From positions 67,557,561 through 67,621,560 of the forward strand of contig NC_088775.1 of NCBI RefSeq assembly GCF_954871325.1: 64,000 nt of DNA, written 5' to 3'. Position 1 is the first letter of the stretch. Every line of letters starts with the position of its first letter. This DNA is from Gordionus sp. m RMFG-2023. Taxonomy: Eukaryota > Nematomorpha > Gordioida > Chordodea > Parachordodidae. The notes under the pieces are model-generated. The model was given only the letters and a program-made list of their open reading frames with translations. It was not told where the DNA came from and ran no database searches. The position numbers were made by a program, and so were the translations under genes. Shown piece by piece: positions 35,607-46,341 of this stretch.

Positions 35607-36193
35607 ATTAATGCTGGAAAATCTTATTATTTATATTTAAAATGGAAAAAAGTTTAAAAAAAATAATAATTTTAACAAAACGCGTAAAGCGCCATCTATT
35701 TTTGAAAATAATATTTATTTTTTGATTTTTTAAATCGCAATAACTAAAAAACCCATGGCTGCCCCAAGTTTAAATTTTATTATGAATAGATATAAGGTTA
35801 GAGAAAAAGAAAATATTAAATTCAAAAAAATTTGGAAAGCGAAACACTTGGAGTTTTCATGTTTAAAATTTATAACTTAAATAAAAACCGCAACAATATT
35901 ATTTTGAAAAAATTTAACATTCAATAAAAGGCCCTTAATAGAGTTATAAATTGACATATAACTTATATTTTTAAAATCATTATTTTTTAACTTATCTCAA
36001 TTTTAAAAAATGGCATTTTTCGAAAAAACGTCATTTTTGGCACTTTTGACCATTGATATCTCAGGAACTATGAGTACTAGGAGGCTAAAAATTTGGATTC
36101 GATGCTTTCTAATGATATTCTCTCAGTATACAAAATTTTATCGAAATTAAAAAGGTCGAGCCGAAAAGTTATCGATTTGGTATGGAATTACCC
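35607..36193. repeat. right terminal inverted repeat of the Sola-like transposon
   Basis: About 587 bp, inverted copy of 32185-32785. It ends GGAATTACCC, followed by AACT, the same four bases that precede the left end. Confidence 0.92.
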
Positions 36194-36197
36194 AACT

Positions 36198-37273
36198 ATG
36201 TTTATAAGATTAACTGGTTGATATAGTCCCAAAAAATGCTATGGATACTCTGCATTATTTCAAACACATTTTAGATTATATTTCCAATGTATTAAAAGGG
36301 TTTATTTTTAAATGCATTGTGACTTTTTATATATTTTATTTCAGTCCTCAACTATCAAAATTATTATAGTCTTTTGCGGGTTTGAGAAAACCAAGTACGA
36401 GGACCTGGCTTGGGAATTTTTTTAATATTAGGCATAGGTGTAATATTTAACTCAGAATATTTATATGGCCCTCAGGTAAAACTAATTTAAATATATTTTT
36501 ATTCAAAAAAATAGTATTCACTCTTAGTCTTAATAAGTTGGCCTTGGTTGGGGTGAGCTGATTTAAAATAGAATAAAAAATAGATATGGTTTTTAGAGAT
36601 TTACCTATCTCCAGGCTTGGAAAATTTTTTTAAAATTACTATCGGTTAGCCAGGTTTGAGAAATTTTTTTTATAAAATTATTATGGGTTGGGCTGGGCTT
36701 GGAAAATATTTTTATAAATTATATTGGGCTGTTGGGGAAAATTTTTCAAAATTATTATGAGCTTGGACGCTTAAGAATTTTTTTATTATTAATTATAGGT
36801 CAAATTTTTTTGAAGGCCTGGGCTCGACCTGATCAAAAAACTAAGGTCTATGAAAATCTGAATTTTAATTGTATTTTTAAATTCATTATGATTATTTAAA
36901 ATTTTATTTCAGTTCTTAACTACCAAAATTATTATGATCTTTTTCATTGGGCTTGGAAGAATTTTTCATAATTAATATGGCTTTGGACTTTGCCTGGGAA
37001 TTTTTTTTAATATTAAATATTAGGTATAAGTAATCAGTAATATTTAACAAATAATATTAGTATTATCAAGTAAATGCTTTAAATTTATTTTTACTCAAAC
37101 CATAGCACTTAGTTTTAATGGATTAAACCTGGACTGAAGGGATGAGGGGGCAAGAAGAATAAAAATTATTATTTTCAAATAACAGGTAACATGCATAAAA
37201 GTAAGAAGAAAATTTTCATTCCCCATCATTTTTGACGGGCTATCTACTAATAATTTATATAAATAGATTAATC
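36198..37273. other. repetitive intergenic sequence; fragment of the CTAGCTGAT element
   Basis: From about 36400 to 37020 a loose phrase (GGGCTTGGAAAATTTTTTTA, with variants) recurs several times, which suggests a degenerate repeat rather than a gene. At about 37200-37255, CATCATTTTTGACGGGCTAT matches the right terminus of the element at 51779-53036. Confidence 0.4.
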
Positions 37274-38116
37274 TAGTGAAGGTCAAGGTCCGGTCCTATC
37301 GGTCTTAGACCGGGATCGGACCGGGCCGATCTTTTTCTTGAGGACCGTGGTCCGGACCGGTCTTTTTATTTTTTACGGTCCAGACCGCGGTCCGGACCGG
37401 TCTTTTATTATTGTTTAAGTTTGCTACTATACAATTAATATAATTTTTTTGTATATTTTATTTTATGATATTTTTCTAGAGGAGTCATTTTAGATTTTGT
37501 TAATTTTTATTTTACAATATGAAAACCATAAGTTTGTCCAAGAAACATTTTACTTATAGTCCCAATAAAAACATAGAGTATGTGTTCACTGCAGTACCAA
37601 ATTTAATGTATCGTCAGCACCTAGTAACAAAATAATTGTTTATAATTTTTTAAGCAATAAATTAATCAAAATAAGCAATAATATTATTAAAATATTTTAG
37701 TTATTATATAGTTCTATTTTTTTTAAAGAAACTGTCTGTATAATTTATTATAAAAATTACTTAACCTTGTTCTTAATAAAATAATTAGGTACCTTAAGCA
37801 GACATCTGATAAAACATAAAATATATACTTCTAATGATGAAAATGAAAATATCTCAAAAAACACAATCTACTCTTAATTTTAATATGCCCTCTACAAGCA
37901 CAAAATCATTTTTTTCAATACCATTGGATAAATTTTATTGTTTATAAATACTCTTATATTTAATAAAATGATAAAACAAATCAAATTAGGTTAAAAAAAT
38001 ATGTTTTTTATTTAGGACCACGGTCTGGATAGATCTTTTTCTTAAGGACCGCGGTCCGGTCCGGTCCGAGAGTATCGGTCCAGTCCGGACCAAAGACCGG
38101 ACTGTGACCTTCACTA
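37274..38116. mobile_element. hAT-type non-autonomous element, 843 bp, 8-bp TSD
   Basis: TIRs TAGTGAAGGTCAAGGTCCGG and the complement of TAGTGAAGGTCACAGTCCGG, with subterminal ACCGCGGTCCGGACCGG-type palindromes at both ends. A perfect 8-bp duplication GATTAATC lies at 37266-37273 and 38117-38124. No transposase sequence was recognised. A degenerate relative lies at 54690-54958. Confidence 0.93.
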
Positions 38117-38124
38117 GATTAATC

Positions 38125-38792
38125 AATGGGTTGTGGATGTAAAATATTTTATATTTGAACACAATGTTATTCATGAGCATGTTTCAATCAAAAATCTTTT
38201 AACACCTAAAATATAATTATTAAACTTCTTTTTATAAGATAATGTTTTAATCCTGGTAAAATTGTTTCAATTTTCTTAAATAATTAAGTTGGCGGACCCA
38301 CAAACTGAGATTCAAACCAAACCCATAAATCGGTATAGACCGTTATTAAGACAATATACACCGAAATTCTAAAAAGATCTTTGAACCTCTTGATATTTTA
38401 ACTATTATAAATATAAGCTTTGATTGATAAATATCAATAATTATATTTGTATATTACTATTTGAAGGTGTCAGTCAGCTACCCAAGTTACCGTATAAGAA
38501 GATTCGTAACCATAGAATTTATTCTTTATCTTCAGATATAATTTGACAGAAGAGAATCTTGTAAATATTTTAACTCATTGGCTCAGTATTATTTGTTATG
38601 GAATAAGATTAAATTTTAAAAATTTTGATTCTCATTACACAATTCTAAAAGGTTTTAATGTGAAAAAAATTTAACTGGGTTTAAAAGGTTTTAACCGAAA
38701 CAATTTTAAAAGTTCAAACTTATAAAATTTTATTGTTTTTTTAATTGAACCATGTATTATTGTTTTTATCGGAAGAACCAATAATAATTATG
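38125..38792. other. intergenic, no gene seen
   Basis: AT-rich. The GGTTTTAACCGAAAC phrase near 38690 resembles the ends of the CAGGGACCCG hAT family, possibly a fragment. Confidence 0.35.
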
Positions 38793-38800
38793 GTTCGGAT

Positions 38801-40512
38801 CAGTGGCGTATCCAGGATTTTCCTATAGGGGGGGGGATTTTTTTTGGGGGGCTTTGCCTCCAAACCCCCTTTGGCCAGCTTTTTCCTCACCTTCGGCCGG
38901 GTCATATCTTTGATCTATTCTTTTAAATTATTTATAATTCAATAATAATTATATTAATATTTTTAATTTTTATTTGAATTTTGGTTCCTTTTATAAATTA
39001 ATTATTTAAGAAATTTTTTTTTTAATTTTTAAATTTAACATTTATTAATAAAGACAAATTAAATCTGACAAAATGATAGTATAAAAATAAATTCATGTCC
39101 AAAACATAATTCTAGAAAATTCAAGAAATTTAACAAACAAGGACTTCATAATACAAAGTATAATAATAGATATAATACAAATATAATAAATGCAAATGAT
39201 TATATGAAGAAGAAGGGGGGGGGGTTTAAATAATTTAGGGAAGAAGAAGAAAATCTAGATTAATCGGCTCCTCGGGGAATGAACCTATGGCGTGTAAAAT
39301 TAGATTTTATAATCTGAATTCCTATGCGTTGACGTAAGTAGTCGCTTTCTTTTGGGTCTCCTGATTACTAATTCGCGCTTATGAATATAAGAAGAAATAA
39401 AAGTTATAACCCAATTTTTATTTTAAGTTAGGTATATTATAGATAAATTTTTTTTAAAAAATATAAAATTGAAATAAAGTTTAGTGTCAATTTTTTTTTT
39501 ATATAAAATTTGCTTTAAAAACTAGCCTCAGCTTAAATTCTCATATAATATAAATATAAAATTTTTTTGATTGAAAATTCTAATTGTAGTGAGTATAAAA
39601 TATTGAATAGAAAATTTTTTAAAGAACAAGTTTTTATAACTTATTAAATACAATATTATATAAAAAATTTATTAAATACTAGAATTATAATGCGATTTTT
39701 AATTTTCGTGGGAATTTTTCCAATTCATCAAGAATTTTCTTTGTCGTTGGAAATAAATCTCTGTGGATATTTAACATAGCTAACCCATTTAGCCGAGAAG
39801 TAGTATTTTGTAAATAAGTTTTCAACCTTCTCAATTTGAAAAAGGTCCTTTCATTCGTATATGTTGTAATAGGCAAACATGCAAGAACCTTCAAAATAAA
39901 TTAAGCCTCCTTATACCGATTGAGCGCATCAATAGCAGCTCAGGTAAAATAATAAACGTAGTAAATATTTATACCACAATTCGAATTCACTGATTAAATT
40001 GATTTCAGTATCAACATCATAGGAATAAAATTTTGCTAAATATTTAATTACATCAGAAAACGAAGAAGGGTCTTTAGGTAATAAAATTTGAAGATTACCA
40101 AAGACTTGTTTTTTATCTAAAAACCGTACTTTAATTTGCGATAAAAAAGTATCTAAGAATGGAAAGAAATTGGATATTTTATAAGATTTAATTCAACGTC
40201 TATATAAATATTATAAAATATTCAACTACATTCATTCTTCCTGTCCACATTTTCCTCCAAATCAATAACTTGAACCAAATTGAAATTTGGTTTTTGTAAA
40301 TTTCTACATAGTAGTGAGCTATAGGAAAATAATTTATTAATGCAACTAGCAGTAAGGATAAACTCTGCTTGATATTGAAAAATTTTGATGGGGCAGGGGG
40401 GAGGGGGTCGGGGTAAAATTTTTTATTATCTTAAAATAATATTTAGAAAAACAGTCAAATTTGCTATGGGGGGTGAAATTTCCCCCTTTCCCCCCCATTG
40501 GTTACGCGCCTG
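38801..40512 (-). mobile_element. internally deleted MYM-type hAT, 1.7 kb, 8-bp TSD
   Basis: Begins CAGTGGCGTATCCAGG and ends with the complement of CAGGCGCGTAACCAATGG. Flanked by the perfect duplication GTTCGGAT (38793-38800 and 40513-40520). Collinear with the copy at 24145-25748 except for about 300 bases of extra sequence at roughly 39010-39360. Only the transposase C-terminus remains. Confidence 0.93.
39685..40190 (-). pseudogene. hAT (MYM-type) transposase C-terminal fragment
   Basis: The frame at 39894-39685 has LACLPITTYTNERTFFKLRR, LKTYLQNTTSRLNGLAMLN and IHRDLFPTTKKI, the hAT C-terminal dimerisation region. Traces of the preceding segment (FFPFLDTFLSQIKVRFLDK-like) lie at about 40190-40060. 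Several breaks. The sister copy at 24611 is slightly better preserved. Confidence 0.85.
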
Positions 40513-40799
40513 GTTCGGATGTACCCACCAAATGTTTGAAGTGATGAATTTATAAAATATTAACCTATTGCGCTAGGAATATGCATTTAATGCAGAAAAT
40601 GCGCATATAAATATATAAAAGGCAACCGCTCTTGACCAATAAAATGATATATTTTAGTTGGGGGTTAGGGGCCTCTAAATTGTATATTATATATATTTCG
40701 GAAACCTACATAAGGCCAAAATTTTAAGGCCGGTCCAAATGTTTAAAAAAAAATTTCATCAAACTCGGCTCGTGAATTTTTGGAATTTATTTTAACCTG

Positions 40800-41127
40800 G
40801 CCCTGATTTTTACCTGAATAATTTTGTCTTATTTTTTAAATCACGGACAGAAATGTCCTGAACAAAAATCAGGGCTGTAAACCTTCGTTCTAAAAAAGAG
40901 TTCGGGTTTAGTGAAATCTCGAAGGCTTGCGTTCTTAAGACAGAAGTATCGACTGACAAAAATATCCAAATTTTCAAAAAATATTTAAACGTTTAAAACG
41001 ATTAACATTTTTAAATATCCCGTTTTTAAGTATTTAAGGGAATTTTTAAATTTAGGGTGTTTTTGTTAGATGTCTTTTTGTCTAGGACATTCATGTCCGT
41101 GATTCGTTTTACAAATCAGGGGAAATT
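40800..41127. repeat. fold-back repeat
   Basis: The left part contains CCCTGATTTTTACC and AATCACGGACAGAAATGTCC. The right part is its complement (GGACATTCATGTCCGTGATT, then AAATCAGGGG). Inside, CAGGGCTGTAAACCTTCG at 40884 may start another insertion. Probably a decayed MITE. Confidence 0.6.
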
Positions 41128-42698
41128 GAAAATTTGAATATAATTTGAATTTTTTTAAATTTTGAAGCCCTCCCGGATTTTTTAAAATGCGATTGGGGGG
41201 TGTAGCCTCCATAGACAATTTTCAGGCTTTAGCCTGGTTACGCATATTTTATTTTTAAATATACCTTTCCAAAAAAATTTAAATCATAATGATATATAAT
41301 AATCAGTTTATAAAAAATACTTTATTTTACTCATTTTTTGGGAAGAGGGAAGTGGTGTTTAGGCCATGGGCATTACAATATTACTGGGGCCCTATCAGTG
41401 GAAAATATTATGGGAACACTACCCATATCACCTATCTAAATATTTAAAACTGGAATACCATTTGACGTCTACGGGTTCAGTTACGCTGCTTCTTAAAATA
41501 AATTATTTAATAAAAATAATAGTACCACCCAGACCCACACACAATAATAATTTTTTAAAAAAACCTTATTTACTGAATAATAAATAAATATACTATAAAT
41601 TTAATCTCTTTAACTTATTAAAAATTTTATTTTATAAATTTTTAGCTAAAATATTTTTACAATCAATGAAAAAAGACTGAACTGGCTCCTATTTATATAG
41701 AAACACTTATAATAGTAGTGCAGTTGTACTTTAGCTAAAGGCATAAATGATTTTATAAACTTTTTTTATTGTTTAAATTTTTTATAGCATTATTATAAAA
41801 TGAAAATTAATTAAATTTTTGCCTCTGTTTCTATTTGATAATTTAACAATCAACGAAGGCTGTAAAAAGAAAATTAACAATTCCATTCCTTTTGATATTT
41901 AATTTAAAAAATTAAAATAACACAAGTCATTGATCCTTTTATTAGTTTATTTTAAATAAAATCAACACTATTTGAATAATAGTTATTATTTTGATAACTA
42001 AAATAATTTTTTTTAAAATGAGCCTGACAGGGCTCGGCTGAAATTACAAAAAATATTAAATCAAAATGTAATGATAATTAGAAAAGCTCTGAGATAAGGA
42101 TAAATTCGGTTGCTAATTGTATTTGCAGACTTGGAGTGGGGCATTGTTTTTTTAGTCAATGGGCTTTCATATATCTTTTTAAGAGGACGATATTTGACCC
42201 ATTATTCCTCAGAGCCTAAATACATAGACAACAAGCATAAATTTAAGGAATGAATAATGATAATTTACAACTAACTTTTAGTATGCATGATGAGCATAAT
42301 CAAATTATAAAGTTATAAATATTTTTAAAATGAGGATATTTTAATAAGTAGAAATATCTAATATCCATCTTTGATTTATTTTATTAGAGCCTTGCAAGGA
42401 CGTGCTTAATACAACTAAACTGGAATTATTCAGACTTGGCATTCTTTTAGAATTCGATCTGGCAGTAATTTGATTTTCATTTAGGTCGAATCGGATATCG
42501 GTAAAAAAAATTAGAGAAAGGGAAAATTTATTATATTATTTTTCTCGAGTGCATATAATTTTTTTCCCTTCTGTTTCGGACAAAATATTCTCTTTTTGGG
42601 CCGGACCTGAAAATAATATATTTACGATTCATTTGGAAACATTCCCAATTTTTTGATAATTTTACTCATGTATTTATATTCAAACTTCCTTATTTCAG
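41128..42698. other. sequence upstream of the RGM exon, no gene seen
   Basis: Presumably intronic or upstream to the RGM gene. The open frame at 41366-41587 (MGITILLGPYQWKILWEHYP) is not recognised and is probably chance. The GC-richer patch at 42390-42620 resembles 5840-6240. No convincing first exon or promoter was found. Confidence 0.4.
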
Positions 42699-43468
42699 TT
42701 GAAAGTTGTACAATTGAACGTTGCGCCGAACAATACACTACAGCGGTATCCGACATGGATATAACCCAGGGGTCCAATCCAGGTTACTGTCACCTACTCA
42801 AGTACTACCGATCTTGCCTCGAAAACGATTCCAAATCTTGCAGGGGCAATCTCAATTTTCATTCCACGCGTTCCCTTGTATCGCAGTGGTTCACTAAATA
42901 CGATTGCGAAAAGGTGCTAGCCAGATCCTCCTCATCGAAACGCAAAAACAGAATGCGATTTCACAATAAATTCCTCTCGACTTCTCCCGACAAGGATGGG
43001 AGCCCTGATGATAGTAAAAAATTATCTCAAAATTCGGAAAAAAATAGTCCTTCCCAAAATAATATAAATCGCATGAAAGAGGACGCCTTGTACTACGAAT
43101 TTGGAGATTTTGACTCTTCTGCGATCGGTTATAGCAAATCAACCAACAAAAGAAGAGAAAAATTCAAAAGTAATGAGGCCAACAGAAATAATCGCAAAAT
43201 TTCCTCCGCCAGTCATTATTGCAATTATAACCTGCACCGTCGCAATCCACCCAAAACCGAACACATGGAGAATCAACGTAATTATAATGATAATTATTTT
43301 TATTGCGCTCTTTTCGGTGATCCCCACCTCATCAAGTACGATAACACCTTTGAAACGTGCCGAATATCTAAGGCTTGGCCCCTGGTTAATAACCCATACT
43401 TTGGGGTTCAGGTAACCAGCGAAGCTGTCATACCTAGCAATACATTTTACGCTACCGCAATCACACAA
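42699..43468 (+). CDS. rgm: repulsive guidance molecule (RGM/hemojuvelin family), N-terminal exon
   Basis: The exon opens after a strong splice acceptor (pyrimidine tract ending TTATTTCAG) and ends at a GT donor (CACAA|GTATAT). It encodes about 256 residues. The RGM N-terminal domain starts SCTIERCAEQY and continues GYCHLLKYYRSC, CRGNLNFHS. A low-complexity basic insertion of about 100 residues follows (SSSSKRKNRM to HRRNPP). Then comes the von Willebrand D-like start CALFGDPHLIKYDNTFETC. The GDPH motif (43316-43327) is where RGMs cleave themselves between Asp and Pro. RGMs are GPI-anchored BMP co-receptors and neogenin ligands. The vertebrate RGD is RGN here. The upstream ATG at 42669 could give a weak signal peptide in the same frame, but a separate signal-peptide exon upstream is more likely. 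Confidence 0.93.
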
Positions 43469-46341
43469 GTATATTAAATTTCTTACCCCTATTTGCTATA
43501 TTCATACTTTTCCTTAGTAAAATATAGAATAATCGATTAATATCAATTAGGAACTAGGAATTCTCGAAACTATGACAAATCTTGGAACTAGAACCTGAAA
43601 CCCAATTTCAAAATTAATATAAACCAGAACATTTTAAAATTTCGTTTCTAATCAAAATGCAAGTAATTTATTTTAATGTTACCGGGAATGCGCGAAACAA
43701 ATATTTTAATCAATTCATGTAATTTTAGTATATAAATTAGAAAATTTTCAAAAGTTGTTGACCAATTTAAAATGGATGTGAACAAAACCGCGAAACCGTT
43801 AATTTTACGAACCGTTATAAGAAAATTTTGATAGGAGATAACCGAATTGTTAAATACCTTAGAAATCAACTGGTTAATAAAGGTTTTTGAAATTATATTT
43901 ATTATCTTGAATTAAAAAAAATAGTACAAATTTTTATGTGGTTTTGTATGTGTTATTAAATTTTATTTTATGCATGTTTTATAATAAAATAAAGAAATTA
44001 TTTTTGGTTTTATTTTTAATAATATATAAATCAGAGACCTGGCCCGGCCTTAAGCTCGCCCCGAGTACACGGACAGGGCCTTATTTTAATTTTTTTATAT
44101 ATACCCGGGCTTGGTCTAAATTTTCTTAAAGATATATCCGGGCCGGGTCTAAAATTTCATAAAAAAACTCTCGCCCACCCTAAATTAAAAAATTTTAAAT
44201 CGCCATTATTAGCTATAATAATTACAAATAAATGTAATATATTTTAAAAAAATCTGGGCAAGCCTAAAATATAAAACCCTGTTGGGTCGAAAATATTTTT
44301 AAAAAAGAAATCCGGGCCGGGCTGTGCAAATGGTACCTCTGCAGGTTTCTGATATAAATGATTAATTTTAAAAATCCAAAACTTATAAAAAGCGGAACAA
44401 ATTGATATGGATTTATGACTCGGAACAAATCGATATAAATTATTTTTAAAATTAAATGAAAATCGATATGCCAATCGGTTCGACATCCTGATTTTACACA
44501 TAATGGAATAAATCATCTATAAAATCAGATTTTTATTTTTTAAAACACGGCCAATTCGCTATCTTTAAATCTAAAATAAATAATCGGAGTTTTCCAGAAA
44601 TGTGTTCGTGTTAAATACCAACCCTATAAATTTTAAACAATTCTGTAAGATACTATTAAAAGGTTTATTTTTCGTTTAAATTGTTTTACCAGTTTGGAAC
44701 CAGGAACCCTTGGAATCGCCTCAAATTTGAAAACCAGAAACCAATAAAATTTTGGAAACCTGTATTGGAATCACTATTTTAAATAATATAAAAAAATAGT
44801 CGCGAAATACAAATTTAAAAAAAACACTTAAGGTTCAGAGATATCAGCTATTTTTTTCCCTTTCTATATTATTCACTAGAAACTTATTCATGCCTTTTTC
44901 GCTTCTTCTTCCGGTTGATTAATTTGATTATAAATTTGGTTTTATTATAAATTGTATATTTATATTTACCTATCACCTGGCACTAATTTGTCAATTTGCG
45001 ATATGTAATATATTATGTTTTTTTTAAAATTTTTTACATGAAATTTCTCTAGGGATATATTTAATATTTTTTTAAAAATATAATGCTATATTATTATCAA
45101 GTTGAAATAAAGAAACTAAGGGAAACATGAATTTTTTTATGAATAAAATACTTCAAACTTATATAAAAACTTTACAGAAAAGTTTTTATTTAAAAAAAAT
45201 TTAAGTGCTTTTTAGTTTTTTTACTAATAAAATATAATTTTAAATTCTCATCATATATTAATATATTTAAAAATTTAACAAATAAAATCAGAGCTTATTT
45301 TATAAAGTATAAATAATAATCTTTTATCCCCACTTTACTATATACTTTAGAATTATAAGTTATTTACTTAAAGATTTAACCACGAATTGTTCAAATATTT
45401 TATTTGTTTTTATTCTTTATGTATATTGTCGATATCGAATACAACTTTTTAAATGACAAAACAATAGAAACAATGCACCTCTATTATTAATAAATAATAT
45501 GTCGAAATTTTTTTTACATACATACCTACATAATACCCTACTCTTGTTTTTTTATATGTGTAGCTTAGTAAGTACTAAGATATTAGATAGTAGGTGGTTT
45601 GTATTTAAGCATTTATTAAATTGAATGTTAAAATTTATGGCTTAATATAATAGAGTAGAGATAAGGACAGATTACTGGATTATACTAATACGAAAACAAT
45701 TTTAACTTAAAAAAGAATCATAGCGAAGAACTAATATCTCTATTGAGGATCACAACTTCTTAATAAGCTAAAAAAATCATTGCAACCATATAAAAAATAT
45801 TAACTTAGCTATAACCCAAATTGAGAATTTTTGCCAAAGGTCATGCGACAAAAATTAAAAATGGGCATAAAATATAAACAAATTATCCATTACTTTTATA
45901 TACTAAAATGTCTGTCAACAATTTTCTTTGATTTATCACATTATGCGTTAACGATTCCTTTACATTATAAATAAAAAAAATATTTGCATAAATATCTTCT
46001 TTTTTTAAACGCAAAAAACAAAGCCTTTTTTATAATAAAATTACTTTCGTAATGTTACATATTTTTATGTATTTATGTCCTCCGGTGTCTACAATATTCT
46101 TCCTTGAGATGCCTTTTTGTAATATTTTTTATAAAATTTTTTAACATGATTATGTAAGAAAAATTTTCAATGGGACAAGATAAGTTTTTATTAGGCTGCT
46201 ATGTTTCTGCACATATCCTAAAATAAAAATATTTTATTATTTAGAATAATAGAATAACAATATTTGATTTTTTTAAAAACATGCAAGATATTACTTAAAT
46301 AAATACTAGATTAAATTTTGTATTAATTTCATGTATAACAG
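43469..46341 (+). other. RGM intron with transposon insertions
   Basis: GT donor at 43469 (GTATAT), AG acceptor just before 46342 (ATGTATAACAG). Joining the exons here keeps the reading frame and gives AITQITVIIK, matching the KITIIFK region of other RGMs. The neighbouring AG (ATAACAG at 46348) would give a stop and is rejected. The intron contains a hAT MITE at 44032-44351 and AT-rich filler. Confidence 0.88.
44032..44351. mobile_element. hAT-type MITE in RGM intron, 8-bp TSD
   Basis: 320 bp, from CAGAGACCTGGCCCGG to CAGGTTTCTG, with the perfect 8-bp duplication ATATAAAT on both sides (44024-44031 and 44352-44359). Repeated GGGCTTGG/CCGGGCCGGG-type motifs lie at both ends. A related copy in reverse orientation starts at 51364. 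Confidence 0.88.

Larger units (their letters stand above)
32185..36193 (+). mobile_element. Sola-like DDE DNA transposon, 4.0 kb, long TIRs
   Basis: Terminal inverted repeats of about 590 bp (32185-32785 and 35607-36193) begin GGGTAATTCCATACC and differ at only a small fraction of positions. A 4-bp direct duplication AACT flanks both ends. Between them, on the plus strand, are a Cys-rich N-terminal piece, a helix-turn-helix-like region, a catalytic region and a C-terminal region. This is the layout of the unclassified transposase proteins abundant in aphids, Hydra and copepods. The 4-bp duplication, GGG terminus and long TIRs recall Sola elements; the assignment is tentative. The coding region is interrupted but the element looks fairly young. 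Confidence 0.85.

Noticed and set aside
42894-43468. Minus-strand and +2 frames over the RGM exon
   Set aside because: Shadows of the RGM frame, which alone shows conserved motifs.
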